Positions 52,034-60,778 of a DNA stretch of 64,000 nucleotides are shown piece by piece. Every line of letters starts with the position of its first letter. Within the stretch, counting starts at the first letter, position 1. The position numbers and the translations under genes were made by a program. The notes under the pieces were generated by a model, which ran no database searches, was not told the DNA's origin, and saw nothing but the letters and a program-made list of their open reading frames with translations. Origin of the DNA: DAITAZ01 sp036824045 (GTDB taxonomy: Bacteria; Pseudomonadota; Gammaproteobacteria; Burkholderiales; Rhodocyclaceae); assembly GCA_036824045.1 (NCBI GenBank), contig DAITAZ010000010.1, positions 30,463 to 94,462 of the forward strand. Reading direction: 5' to 3'.

Positions 52034-52168
52034 CACGTCCTGCCGGACTGGCGGCCGCGGCGACGCCCCCCCGCCGTCGTTGCGGCTTTACGCCCCGCCC
52101 TTGGTCGGGCGAGAATGCGGCCATAACAAGGCTCCCAGCAAGGAGCCCACTTCACCAAAGGAGAGACC

Positions 52169-52957
52169 ATGGCGTCCCCCGGCCCGTCTGCAGCGCCCAG
52201 TTCCATCCGCATCCGCGAAGTCGGACTCAGCCAGCCTCTGCTCTGGCTGGCCGCCGGCTGGAAGGACTTCCTCCGAGCCTTGCCCCCTAGCCTGCTCCAC
52301 GGGCTCCTTTTCGCTGTCGGTGGCGCTGCCATCCTGGCTATCGCCTGGGGACGTTTTTTCCTGCTTGCCGGGGCATTCTCCGGCTTCCTGATTGTCGCCC
52401 CCATACTCTCCACAGGGCTGTACGAGTTGAGCAGGCGGCTGGAGCGCAATGAACCTGCGGGGCTTGTGCAAGTCGTCGGGGCATGGACTTCGGGGGTCCG
52501 CTGCCTGATCAAGATGGGCGTCCTGCTTGCGGCGGTGGGCACGTTGTGGGTCATCGCCTCCACGCTCCTCATCGCCTTGTTTGCCGACGAGTCCCTCGGC
52601 CAACTGGAAGCCTTCCTGCGCAAGGTCGTGTTCGCACCCGACTCCAGTCTGTTCCTGTTCTGGACCCTGGCGGGCGGGGTGATGGCCGCACTGGTCTTCG
52701 CGGCAACCGTCGTATCCGTCCCCTTGCTGCTGGATCGGGACATCCAGCTTGCCGCAGCAGTGAATGCCAGTTTCGATGCCGTCAGCAGCAACCCGATCGC
52801 CATGGGCATCTGGGCAACCATCATCATGGTGCTGACTTTTTTCGCCATGGCTACCATGCTGCTCGGTCTGATCGTCATCCTTCCGGTCATCGGCCACGCC
52901 ACCTGGCATGCCTACCGGGACGTGGTTGACGCAAGCAACCTGCCCGAACGCCACTGA
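52169..52957 (+). CDS. DUF2189 family membrane protein
   Basis: 262 aa after GGAGAG. About six membrane helices in pairs, with family features VGLSQPLLWLAAGWKDFLRA, SGFLIVAPILSTGLYELSRR, VSVPLLLDRDIQLAAAVNAS and ILPVIGHATWHAYRDVVD. This is the DUF2189 pattern found near respiratory genes in alpha- and betaproteobacteria. Function unknown. 25 bp upstream of the DUF2788 gene. Confidence 0.88.
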   Translation: MASPGPSAAPSSIRIREVGLSQPLLWLAAGWKDFLRALPPSLLHGLLFAVGGAAILAIAWGRFFLLAGAFSGFLIVAPILSTGLYELSRRLERNEPAGLVQVVGAWTSGVRCLIKMGVLLAAVGTLWVIASTLLIALFADESLGQLEAFLRKVVFAPDSSLFLFWTLAGGVMAALVFAATVVSVPLLLDRDIQLAAAVNASFDAVSSNPIAMGIWATIIMVLTFFAMATMLLGLIVILPVIGHATWHAYRDVVDASNLPERH

Positions 52958-52982
52958 TAACCCCTCGCCCGTACTGAGCACC

Positions 52983-53192
52983 ATGTTTGGAATATCTGAA
53001 GAACAATTGTCCGAATTCGGCGCCACCTTCGGTGTCGGCGCTTTCATCCTTTACATGTTGTTCATCATCGGCAACCTGGCGAAGGAGTCCAAGGCGGGCA
53101 AGATGGGAACGTTCGTGCTCTTCTTCGTGCTTGCGTTCGGGATGCTGGGATTCATCGCAAAGGGAATCATCCAGAAGCTGTGGGGAATCTAG
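52983..53192 (+). CDS. DUF2788 family small membrane protein
   Basis: The ATG at 52983 gives 69 aa: MFGISEEQLSEFGATFGVGA, then two helices (FILYMLFIIGNLA and TFVLFFVLAFGMLGFIAKGI). The sequence between them (KESKAGKMG) and the whole layout are typical of DUF2788. Function unknown. It is probably co-transcribed with the DUF2189 gene. Confidence 0.85.
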   Translation: MFGISEEQLSEFGATFGVGAFILYMLFIIGNLAKESKAGKMGTFVLFFVLAFGMLGFIAKGIIQKLWGI

Positions 53193-53274
53193 GTCCGCGG
53201 ACTCGACAACCGGGAAAGGCGAGCGAACTCCCCTATAATTGCTCCCCTTTTTTCCGCCCAGAGGCCTGTCGGAC

Positions 53275-54468
53275 GTGAATCCACACCTTTCCCAGCTCCA
53301 GCCCTACCCCTTTGAGAAGCTGCGCAAGCTGTTTGAGGGCATCACGCCCAATCCTGCCCTGCGGCCGATCCGCCTCTCCATCGGGGAGCCTCAGCACCCC
53401 ACGCCCCGCTTCATCAAGGACGCGCTTGTCCAGGGGCTCGACGGACTCGCCAACTATCCCACCACAGCCGGCAGCGACGCCCTGAGAGCGTGTATCGCCA
53501 CCTGGATCGAGCGCCGCTACGGTTTGCCCACCGTACATCCGCAGACCCAGGTTTTGCCGGTGAATGGCTCACGCGAGGCTCTGTTCGCCTTCGCCCAGTG
53601 CGTGCTCGACGGCAGCCGGCCGGGGGCAAAAGTGCTGTCGCCCAATCCTTTCTACCAGATCTACGAGGGCGCAGCCCTGCTAGCGGGCGCCACCCCCGTG
53701 TTCTCCAACCACCTGCCGGAAAACGGCTTTGCCTCGGACTTCGCTGCGATCCCGGAGTCCACCTGGCGTGACGTGCAACTGGTGTTCGTATGCTCGCCCG
53801 GCAACCCCACCGGAAAGGTCCTGGACCTGGACCAATGGCGCACCCTGTTTGATCTGTCGGATCGCCACGGGTTTGTGATCGCCGCGGATGAATGCTATTC
53901 CGAGATCTACTTCGACGAAGCCTCACCTCCGCTGGGCGGCTTGCAAGCCGCCCAGGCACTCGGGCGCGACGACTTTCGCAACCTCGTCATGTTCTCCAGC
54001 CTGTCCAAGCGTTCCAATGTGCCGGGCATGCGCTCCGGGTTCGTGGCCGGAGACGCCGGGCTCATCCGCGCCTTCACCCTGTATCGCACCTACCACGGCT
54101 GCGCCATGAACCCGGCGGTGCAGGCTGCCACCATGGCTGCATGGAACGACGAAGACCACGTGCGGGACAACCGGCGCCAGTACGTGGAAAAATTCCGGGC
54201 GGTCACCCCCGTCATCGCCCGCCACCTGGGCACCAGCCTGCCCGATGCCGGCTTCTATCTATGGGCCCGCACCCCCATCGCCGACACGGAGTTCGCCCGT
54301 CGCCTGCAGGCCGAACAAAACGTGACCGTACTGCCCGGCAGCTATCTTGCCCGGGAGGTGGATGGGGTGAATCCGGGCGCAAATTTCGTCCGCATCGCGT
54401 TGGTGGCTGGCCTTGATGAATGCCTGGAAGCAGCCGGACGAATCGAGACATTCTGCAAACAACTCTGA
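53275..54468 (+). CDS. dapC: Succinyldiaminopimelate transaminase DapC
   Basis: The most likely start is a GTG (VNPHLSQLQPYPFEKLRKLF), giving 397 aa; a TTG 12 codons upstream is also open. Class I/II PLP aminotransferase: SPGNPTGKVLDLDQW, AADECYSEIY and the PLP lysine in FSSLSKRSNVPGMRSGF. The N-terminal LxxLQPYPFEKL pattern is typical of the betaproteobacterial DapC. It acts in lysine/diaminopimelate synthesis, between DapD and DapE. A TATAAT hexamer lies about 35 bp upstream. dapD begins 15 bp later. Confidence 0.95.
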   Translation: MNPHLSQLQPYPFEKLRKLFEGITPNPALRPIRLSIGEPQHPTPRFIKDALVQGLDGLANYPTTAGSDALRACIATWIERRYGLPTVHPQTQVLPVNGSREALFAFAQCVLDGSRPGAKVLSPNPFYQIYEGAALLAGATPVFSNHLPENGFASDFAAIPESTWRDVQLVFVCSPGNPTGKVLDLDQWRTLFDLSDRHGFVIAADECYSEIYFDEASPPLGGLQAAQALGRDDFRNLVMFSSLSKRSNVPGMRSGFVAGDAGLIRAFTLYRTYHGCAMNPAVQAATMAAWNDEDHVRDNRRQYVEKFRAVTPVIARHLGTSLPDAGFYLWARTPIADTEFARRLQAEQNVTVLPGSYLAREVDGVNPGANFVRIALVAGLDECLEAAGRIETFCKQL

Positions 54469-54483
54469 ACAGGAAATCGAGAC

Positions 54484-55308
54484 ATGCAAGCACTTCAGCA
54501 AACCATCGAACAAGCCTGGGAAGACCGCGCTGCGCTCTCCCCCTCCTCCGCCCCCACCGCAGTGCGCGAGGCTGTCGACCACGTTCTGGCGGAACTCGAT
54601 GCAGGCCGGCTCCGCGTCGCTTCCCGCGTGGCGGGCACCCAGCAGTGGGAAACCCACCAGTGGATCAAGAAAGCCGTGTTGCTTTCCTTCCGCCTCGCGG
54701 ACAATCAGGTGATGGGCAGCGGCGATACCCAGTACTTCGACAAGGTAGCCACCAAGTTCTCCAGCTACGATGCCGCGCAGTTCCAGGCCGGAGGTTTCCG
54801 CGTAGTACCGCCCGCCGTCGCCCGACGGGGGTCCTTCATCGGCCGCAACGTTGTACTGATGCCCAGCTACGTCAACATTGGCGCCTATGTGGACGATGGC
54901 GCCATGGTGGACACCTGGGCCACAGTGGGTTCCTGCGCCCAGATCGGCAAGAACGTGCATCTTTCAGGCGGTGTCGGCATCGGCGGCGTACTCGAACCGC
55001 TGCAGGCCAACCCGACCATCATCGGTGACAACTGTTTCGTGGGCGCCCGCTCCGAAGTGGTGGAAGGCGTGATCGTGGAAGACAACTGCGTCATTTCCAT
55101 GGGCGTCTACATCGGCCAAAGCACCAAGATCTACGATCGCACCACCGGCGAAGTGATCTACGGCCGCGTACCTGAAGGCTCCGTGGTGGTGTCGGGCAAC
55201 CTGCCTTCCGCCGATGGCAAGTACAGCCTGTACTGCGCAGTGATCGTCAAAAAGGTGGACGCTCAGACCCGCGCCAAAACAAGCATCAACGAATTGCTGC
55301 GCGCCTGA
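54484..55308 (+). CDS. dapD: Tetrahydrodipicolinate N-succinyltransferase DapD
   Basis: 274 aa, equal to E. coli DapD (274). An N-terminal helical domain (MQALQQTIEQAWEDRAALSP) is followed by a left-handed beta-helix of hexapeptide repeats (GRNVVLMPSYVNIGAYVDDG, IGGVLEPLQANPTIIGDNCF). It succinylates tetrahydrodipicolinate using succinyl-CoA. AGGAAAT lies before the ATG. Directly follows dapC. Confidence 0.97.
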   Translation: MQALQQTIEQAWEDRAALSPSSAPTAVREAVDHVLAELDAGRLRVASRVAGTQQWETHQWIKKAVLLSFRLADNQVMGSGDTQYFDKVATKFSSYDAAQFQAGGFRVVPPAVARRGSFIGRNVVLMPSYVNIGAYVDDGAMVDTWATVGSCAQIGKNVHLSGGVGIGGVLEPLQANPTIIGDNCFVGARSEVVEGVIVEDNCVISMGVYIGQSTKIYDRTTGEVIYGRVPEGSVVVSGNLPSADGKYSLYCAVIVKKVDAQTRAKTSINELLRA

Positions 55309-55318
55309 GCGCCCGGCA

Positions 55319-55352
55319 GGGGGCCCCGCCAGGCGGCCCTCCGCTGTTTTTT
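55319..55352 (+). terminator. Probable terminator after dapD
   Basis: A GC-rich stem (55319-55325 with 55335-55341, one G-U pair) with a 9-nt loop is followed 5 nt later by six T (55347-55352). It lies 11 bp after the dapD stop. The stem-to-T spacing is a little long, so it may be partial. Confidence 0.45.
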
Positions 55353-55440
55353 CCTTTCTTCCCGCTCCCAATTCCGCTTACAAACCTCAAGGCGCCCCTG
55401 GAATTGGCGTAGACCGTGTGAGCCCATACGGTTTATTGCC

Positions 55441-56601
55441 ATGCTTCTGGAAAAGCTGTTTCACCTGATGGCGGAAAAATCGGCCTCCGATGTTTACATC
55501 TCGGCCGGTACGCCCATTCATATCAAGATCCAAGGCAACACCATCCCGGTCAACCAGCAAACGGTCGACGCGGTGAGCGCCCAGCGCATTGCCTACGGGA
55601 TGATGACCCCCGAACAAGTCAAGGAATTCGAGGAAACCAAGGAGATGAACCTCTCCTTCGGCCGACGCGACCTGGGCAACTTCCGCGTAAACATCTTCTG
55701 GCAACGGGGTTGCCCGGCCATTGTCATCCGCTACATCCGGGGCGAAATTCCGCCCCTTGATTCATTGGGCCTGCCGCCGCTTCTGGGTGAGCTGATCATG
55801 GAAAAACGGGGCCTGATCCTGGTGGTCGGCGCGACTGGCTCGGGCAAATCCACCACGATTGCCTCGATGATCGACCATCGCAACATCCACCGCGCCGGCC
55901 ACATCCTGACAGTGGAGGACCCCATCGAGTACTTGTTCCGCCACAAGAAATCGGTGGTGAACCAGCGGGAAATCGGCATGGACACCAAAGGCTGGAGCGC
56001 GGCCCTCAAAAATGCCATGCGCCAGGCGCCCGACTGCATCCTGATCGGCGAAATCCGCGACCGGGAAACCATGTCCATGGCCATTGCCTACGCCCAGACC
56101 GGCCATCTGTGCCTGGCAACCCTGCATGCCAACAACGCCTACCACGCACTCAACCGGATCATCAATTTCTTCCCGCTGGAAAACCGGCCGCTCCTCTTCC
56201 TGGATCTGTCGGTCTGTCTGCGCGCCATCATCTCCCAGCGCCTGATCCGCAAGACCACCGGCGGCCTGACCCCAACCGTGGAACTCCTGATCAACACCCG
56301 CCATATCGCCGACCTGATCGAGCGAGGCGACATCAACTCCATCAAGGAGGCCATGGAACAGAGCCTGCCTCCCGGTTCCCAGACCTTCGAGCAGGATCTG
56401 TGCAGGCTGCAACGCAACGGCGTCATCACGATGGACGAAGCGCTTGCCAATGCCGATTCGCCCACCAACCTTTCCTGGCTCATCAACAACGGCGACAAGG
56501 ATGCCACGCTGCGCCGCGCCCCCAATCAGGCGGACGGCGCCCTGCTGAGCGCCGCCGGCCCCTCGTTCGAGGAGTTCTCCCTGCGGCTGGACGACACCTG
56601 A
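55441..56601 (+). CDS. pilU: Type IV pilus retraction ATPase PilU
   Basis: 386 aa. PilT/PilU secretion ATPase: SASDVYISAG N-terminal domain, Walker A GATGSGKSTT (about 132-141), Asp box region ILTVEDPIEYLF, Walker B CILIGEIRDRETM and His box TGHLCLATLHANNAYHALNR. The NQREIGMDTKGWSAALKNAM and the C-terminal extension beyond 345 aa favour PilU over PilT. It powers pilus retraction with PilT. No clear SD. Placement between dapD and dapE is seen in related betaproteobacteria. Confidence 0.92.
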   Translation: MLLEKLFHLMAEKSASDVYISAGTPIHIKIQGNTIPVNQQTVDAVSAQRIAYGMMTPEQVKEFEETKEMNLSFGRRDLGNFRVNIFWQRGCPAIVIRYIRGEIPPLDSLGLPPLLGELIMEKRGLILVVGATGSGKSTTIASMIDHRNIHRAGHILTVEDPIEYLFRHKKSVVNQREIGMDTKGWSAALKNAMRQAPDCILIGEIRDRETMSMAIAYAQTGHLCLATLHANNAYHALNRIINFFPLENRPLLFLDLSVCLRAIISQRLIRKTTGGLTPTVELLINTRHIADLIERGDINSIKEAMEQSLPPGSQTFEQDLCRLQRNGVITMDEALANADSPTNLSWLINNGDKDATLRRAPNQADGALLSAAGPSFEEFSLRLDDT

Positions 56602-56673
56602 AGCACGGCCCGGCAGAGGCTGCGGCGCCGGATTCCCCTATACTCCGGCCCCATCAACAACCCCTGCCGCCGC

Positions 56674-57810
56674 ATGAATACCCAATCCACTCTCGAGCTG
56701 GCTTGTCAGCTTATCAGCCGCCCATCCGTCACCCCGGAAGACGCTGGCTGCCTTGATCTCATCACCGAACGCCTCATTCCCCTGGGCTTCGCCATCGAGC
56801 GCATCGACCAAGGCGGCGTGAGCAACCTGTGGGCGCGCCACGGGCGGTCCCGGCCACTGGTCTGCTTTGCCGGCCACACCGACGTGGTGCCCACCGGCCC
56901 CCGGGACAAATGGCTCAGCGATCCGTTCGTGCCAACCATGCGCGACGGCTATCTGTACGGGCGCGGCGCGGCCGACATGAAAAGCTCGCTGGCCGCATTC
57001 GTCACGGCCATCGAGCGCTTCGTTGCCAAGCAACCTGACCACAACGGCTCCATCGCCCTGTTGCTGACCTCGGACGAAGAAGGCGACGCCGTAGATGGCA
57101 CGATCCGCGTAGTGGAGGCGCTCCGGCAGCGAGGCGAAGCCATGGATTTCTGCATCGTCGGCGAACCCACCTCCACCGCCACGCTTGGGGACACCATCAA
57201 GAATGGCCGGCGGGGCTCCCTGTCGGGCAAACTCGTCGTCAAAGGCCAACAAGGCCACATTGCCTACCCGCATCTGGCCCGCAATCCGGTCCACATGCTC
57301 GCGCCCGCCCTGGCGGAACTCGCGGCGCGAGATTGGGATCAGGGCAACGACTATTTCCCGCCCACCTCCTGGCAGGTTTCCAACATCCGGGCCGGCACCG
57401 GCGCCACCAACGTTATCCCGGGCACGGCCGAACTGCTGTTCAACTTCCGCTTCTCGCCCGAGAGCTCTGCCGACGGCTTGAAAGCCATCGTCCACGAGGT
57501 GCTGGATCGCCACGGCGTGGACTATGAACTCCAGTGGTCCTTGTCCGGCAAACCATTTCTCACCCCGAAGGGAAGGCTGGTGAACGCCATTTCAGCCGCC
57601 ATCGAGGCGACCACAGGCCTCACGCCGGAACTCTCCACCAGCGGCGGCACCTCGGACGGCCGCTTCATTGCAGAGATCTGCCCGGAGGTAGTGGAGTTCG
57701 GCCCGGTCAACGCCACCATCCACAAGATCGACGAGTGCATCCGCCTCGATGCCCTCGCTCCCTTGAGCCGCATCTACGAAGAAACCTTGCATCGGCTGCT
57801 GCCGGGCTGA
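56674..57810 (+). CDS. dapE: Succinyl-diaminopimelate desuccinylase DapE
   Basis: 378 aa. M20 metallopeptidase: FAGHTDVVPTGP (metal His and Asp), GRGAADMKSSLAAFV, TSDEEGDAVDGT (catalytic and metal Glu), VGEPTS and SGGTSDGRFI. Yields LL-diaminopimelate for lysine and the cell wall. 72 bp after pilU. Confidence 0.97.
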   Translation: MNTQSTLELACQLISRPSVTPEDAGCLDLITERLIPLGFAIERIDQGGVSNLWARHGRSRPLVCFAGHTDVVPTGPRDKWLSDPFVPTMRDGYLYGRGAADMKSSLAAFVTAIERFVAKQPDHNGSIALLLTSDEEGDAVDGTIRVVEALRQRGEAMDFCIVGEPTSTATLGDTIKNGRRGSLSGKLVVKGQQGHIAYPHLARNPVHMLAPALAELAARDWDQGNDYFPPTSWQVSNIRAGTGATNVIPGTAELLFNFRFSPESSADGLKAIVHEVLDRHGVDYELQWSLSGKPFLTPKGRLVNAISAAIEATTGLTPELSTSGGTSDGRFIAEICPEVVEFGPVNATIHKIDECIRLDALAPLSRIYEETLHRLLPG

Positions 57811-57826
57811 ACGGACCACTCCCACC

Positions 57827-58741
57827 ATGACCATCAGCACCTACATTTCCGCGGACGACGCTGAACATCTCCATACCCTGCGCGACTTTCTGCGCTACGC
57901 CGTTTCCAGCCTCAATGCTTCGGGCGCCAGTTTCGGGCACGGGTGCGCCGATGCGTACGACGAAGCCGCCTATCTCATCCTCCACACCCTGCATCTGCCC
58001 TTGGACCGGCTGGAGCCCTTTCTCGACGCCCTGCTCACGGATCGGGAAAGGGAGCAACTCATCGAAGTGCTCTCCCGCCGCGTTGACCAGCGCATCCCCG
58101 CTGCCTATCTCACCCGGGAAGCCTGGCTGGGTGACTTCCGCTTCTATGTGGACGAGCGGGTCCTGGTGCCACGTTCCTTCATTGCCGAATTGCTTGAAAA
58201 CGGGCTCGCTCCCTGGGTCGAGGCGGCGGACGAAGTCGGCAGCATCCTCGACCTGTGTACCGGTTCGGGTTGCCTGGCCATCCTTGCCGCCCATGCGTTC
58301 CCCAACGCCGCGGTGGACGCAGCAGACATCTCGCCCGACGCACTCGAGGTCGCCCGACGCAATGTGCATGACTACGCGCTGGAGGATCAGATCCAGGTTG
58401 TGGAAACCGATCTGTTCCAAAACCTCCAGGGCCGCCGCTATGACCTGATTCTGAGTAACCCGCCCTATGTAACCGACGCTGCCATGGCAAACCTGCCACA
58501 GGAATACCGGCAAGAGCCCGCGCTGGGCTTGGCGGGTGGGCACGACGGAATGGATGTGGTACGACGCATGCTGGCGTCCGCCGCCAATCACCTGAATCCG
58601 GGAGGTTTGCTGGTGGTGGAAGTCGGCCATAACCGGGCCGAAACCGAGGCCGCGTTTCCAGAACTACCCTTCACCTGGCTCGCCACCCGCAGTTCGGAAG
58701 ACATGGTTTTCCTGCTGCATCAAGATGACTTGGCACCCTGA
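57827..58741 (+). CDS. prmB: 50S ribosomal protein L3 glutamine methyltransferase PrmB
   Basis: 304 aa. An N-terminal helical domain (LHTLRDFLRYAVSSLNASGA) and a SAM-dependent methyltransferase core: motif I LDLCTGSGCLAI and the catalytic NPPY (LSNPPYVTD). The N-terminal half distinguishes PrmB from PrmC. It N5-methylates a glutamine of ribosomal protein L3. 16 bp after dapE, so co-transcribed. A GAGGGG/CCCCTC hairpin follows at 58815-58832 without a T-run. Confidence 0.94.
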   Translation: MTISTYISADDAEHLHTLRDFLRYAVSSLNASGASFGHGCADAYDEAAYLILHTLHLPLDRLEPFLDALLTDREREQLIEVLSRRVDQRIPAAYLTREAWLGDFRFYVDERVLVPRSFIAELLENGLAPWVEAADEVGSILDLCTGSGCLAILAAHAFPNAAVDAADISPDALEVARRNVHDYALEDQIQVVETDLFQNLQGRRYDLILSNPPYVTDAAMANLPQEYRQEPALGLAGGHDGMDVVRRMLASAANHLNPGGLLVVEVGHNRAETEAAFPELPFTWLATRSSEDMVFLLHQDDLAP

Positions 58742-59025
58742 GCCGCAAGCAGGTAGACTGTCGTCAATCGGCGACTGTGCTACCTGACACGGCACCCATT
58801 GCAAAGTCGGAACAGAGGGGGTTTCACCCCTCATCTGCGCCGCTACAATTCCAGTGAATTGATACCGAAGAGATATGGCACCAGCCTACACCGAGCTTGA
58901 ATGGGGGGCTGGAGTTTGGCAACCCGGACCTCGATGCAGCCTTCACCGGCACTTAAGAAACCGAAAGCCGCAGCAGCAGGACACATAACAACAAACAAGA
59001 AGATTCGCGAACGCTGGAGAAAACA

Positions 59026-59475
59026 ATGGGCATCGAACGCCCTATTTTGCTTGTCGAAGACAACCCGGATGACGAAGCACTCACCTTGCATGCGTTTCAT
59101 CGCAATCGCATCACCAACCCGGTGGTTGTCGCCCGTGACGGGGTCGAAGCCCTGGACTATCTGTTCCGCACCGGGCTGTACGCGGATCGAGACCCCCAAG
59201 CCATGCCGGCAGTGGTGCTCCTGGATCTGAAGCTGCCCAGGGTGGACGGCCTTGAAGTGCTGCGGCGCATCCGCGAATCTGCTCCCACCCGCTCACTCCC
59301 GGTTGTGGTCCTCACCACTTCGCTGGAGCAGAAAGATGTGCTGGAAGCCTACCGGCTCGGGGCCAACAGCTACATCCGCAAGCCTGTCGATTTTGATCGC
59401 TTTATCTACGCAGTCGGCCAGATCGGCCTCTATTGGCTCTCCCTGAACGAGGTGGTGGACCCGCCCGCCGCCTAA
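59026..59475 (+). CDS. Single-domain response regulator, Rcp1 type
   Basis: 149 aa receiver domain only: acidic residues ILLVEDNPDDE, phospho-acceptor Asp67 (VVLLDLKLPRVDG), switch Thr and Lys119 (YIRKPVDFDRF). The pattern EDNPDDEAL plus LKLPRVDG is the Rcp1/CheY-like type that usually works with phytochromes or hybrid kinases. No kinase is adjacent, so it is an orphan here. GGAG lies 6 bp before the ATG. The 284-bp gap upstream has a possible TACAAT -10 (58844-58849) and no gene. Confidence 0.9.
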   Translation: MGIERPILLVEDNPDDEALTLHAFHRNRITNPVVVARDGVEALDYLFRTGLYADRDPQAMPAVVLLDLKLPRVDGLEVLRRIRESAPTRSLPVVVLTTSLEQKDVLEAYRLGANSYIRKPVDFDRFIYAVGQIGLYWLSLNEVVDPPAA

Positions 59476-59512
59476 GCGCGGGCTCGCTGGTCGCTCCACT
59501 GGGCGCGGCAAG

Positions 59513-60001
59513 CTACCGCGCCGCCAGGAGTGCCTCGATGCGCGCGGCCATCTGCTCGGGCGAGGTTGCGGGGGCGAAACGCTCAACGGCCGTTCCATTT
59601 CTGTCCACCAGGAATTTGGTGAAGTTCCACTTCACCGCCCGCGACCCCAACAGTCCTGGCGCCACTTCGCAAAGATGGCGAAACAAGGGGTCCGCATTTT
59701 CCCCATTGACGGCGATCTTTGAAAACATCGGGAAGCTCACCTGAAAGCGGGTACTGCAAAAAACCTGAATCTCTTCCTCGCTCCCTGGCTCCTGTCCCCC
59801 GAACTGATTGCAGGGAAAACCCAGGACCGAAAATCCCTGGTCTCGATAGCGCCGGTATAGGGCCTCCAGTTCAGCGTACTGAGGCGTGAAACCGCAGGCG
59901 CTGGCCACGTTGACGATAACCAACACTTGCCCGCGGTAACCCGCCAAGGGCACCGCTTCTCCGCCGATACCCTTGCAGGTGAAATCAAACACGTTGCTCA
60001 T
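59513..60001 (-). CDS. Glutathione peroxidase family thiol peroxidase
   Basis: 162 aa. The peroxidatic Cys36 (NVASACGFTPQY) replaces selenocysteine, CNQFGGQEPG and KWNFTKFLVDRNG supply the Gln and Trp of the catalytic set. Cys-type Gpx proteins often use thioredoxin. AGGAG lies eight bases before the ATG, and a TATAAA hexamer at 60034-60039 could be its -10. No signal peptide, so cytoplasmic. Confidence 0.93.
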   Translation of the reverse strand: MSNVFDFTCKGIGGEAVPLAGYRGQVLVIVNVASACGFTPQYAELEALYRRYRDQGFSVLGFPCNQFGGQEPGSEEEIQVFCSTRFQVSFPMFSKIAVNGENADPLFRHLCEVAPGLLGSRAVKWNFTKFLVDRNGTAVERFAPATSPEQMAARIEALLAAR

Positions 60002-60179
60002 TTGCGCCTACTCCTGTCGCTCCGCTTTGGGGATTTATACCAGTTCGTAACGGAGGATGGGCTTGGCCCGGATGCGGAGCACGCTATCCAGCCGCTCACG
60101 GCCTCCTCCCTCATACGGTCTTGGACAGCAGGGCCCGCCGGTTGCTCCCGACCTGTGTGCGCGGAATCGATTCCGGGCG

Positions 60180-60767
60180 TTACAAGCGCCCGGCGCCCGG
60201 TGGCGGAGCCGGTGACGGCTTGATTTTGGCCGGGACGACACTCACCTCCGGCGCTGCGTTCGCCACCGGAGCAACGGCCGCCACAGGCGCCTCGGGGGGC
60301 GGCAGACTCAGCCGGACGACCCCCTCCGCCACCCTCTGGGGTGCCACCCCTGAAGAATCCAGCGATTCACCGTACCGGGCGATCTGCATGGCCGTTGCCC
60401 GGTGGGCAATCGCCAGTTGCTCGGCCCGGCGCTGAAACACCTGGCGAGCCTCCCCGGCGCCCCCCAGATGAAACCGCTTCATCTGCAGATTGAGGAGGTA
60501 ATGCTCATCATCAATCCTGACCTCGGAGATCTGCCAGTTGGGCGCCAAAGGGTCCACGACTTTCATGATCACGTAACCGGCGGCGGCCAGGGTTGCCAGC
60601 TTTTCCAGCGACAGCGTGATCCCCTCCGAGAGCTTGACCGAGGCTGCGGGAATCAGTGATCCGTTGCGTGGGTAGGCGGCCCCTTCCATGGAACTGCACC
60701 CCGCAGCAAGCAGCCCTGTTGCAAGCAGGCAGCAACACAGCCCCTGACGGCTTGGGTACTCTGGCAT
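60180..60767 (-). CDS. Hypothetical lipoprotein downstream of flgKL
   Basis: 195 aa. A lipoprotein signal (LCCCLLATGLLAAGCSS, lipid Cys after LAAG). The middle (LSEGITLSLEKLATLAAAGY, PNWQISEVRIDDEHYLLNLQ, GEARQVFQRRAEQLA) resembles conserved small lipoproteins of betaproteobacteria with unknown role, and the C-terminus is Pro/Ala-rich. It starts 11 bp after flgL, so it is probably in the flgKL transcript. The stop codon lies in a 7-bp hairpin (CCGGGCG/CGCCCGG, 60173-60193). Confidence 0.8.
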   Translation of the reverse strand: MPEYPSRQGLCCCLLATGLLAAGCSSMEGAAYPRNGSLIPAASVKLSEGITLSLEKLATLAAAGYVIMKVVDPLAPNWQISEVRIDDEHYLLNLQMKRFHLGGAGEARQVFQRRAEQLAIAHRATAMQIARYGESLDSSGVAPQRVAEGVVRLSLPPPEAPVAAVAPVANAAPEVSVVPAKIKPSPAPPPGAGRL

Positions 60768-60778
60768 GCGCGTGCGCC

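Noticed and set aside
58815..58832. GAGGGG/CCCCTC hairpin after prmB as a terminator
   Set aside because: The 6-bp stem has no T-run on either side, so it is not a standard intrinsic terminator.
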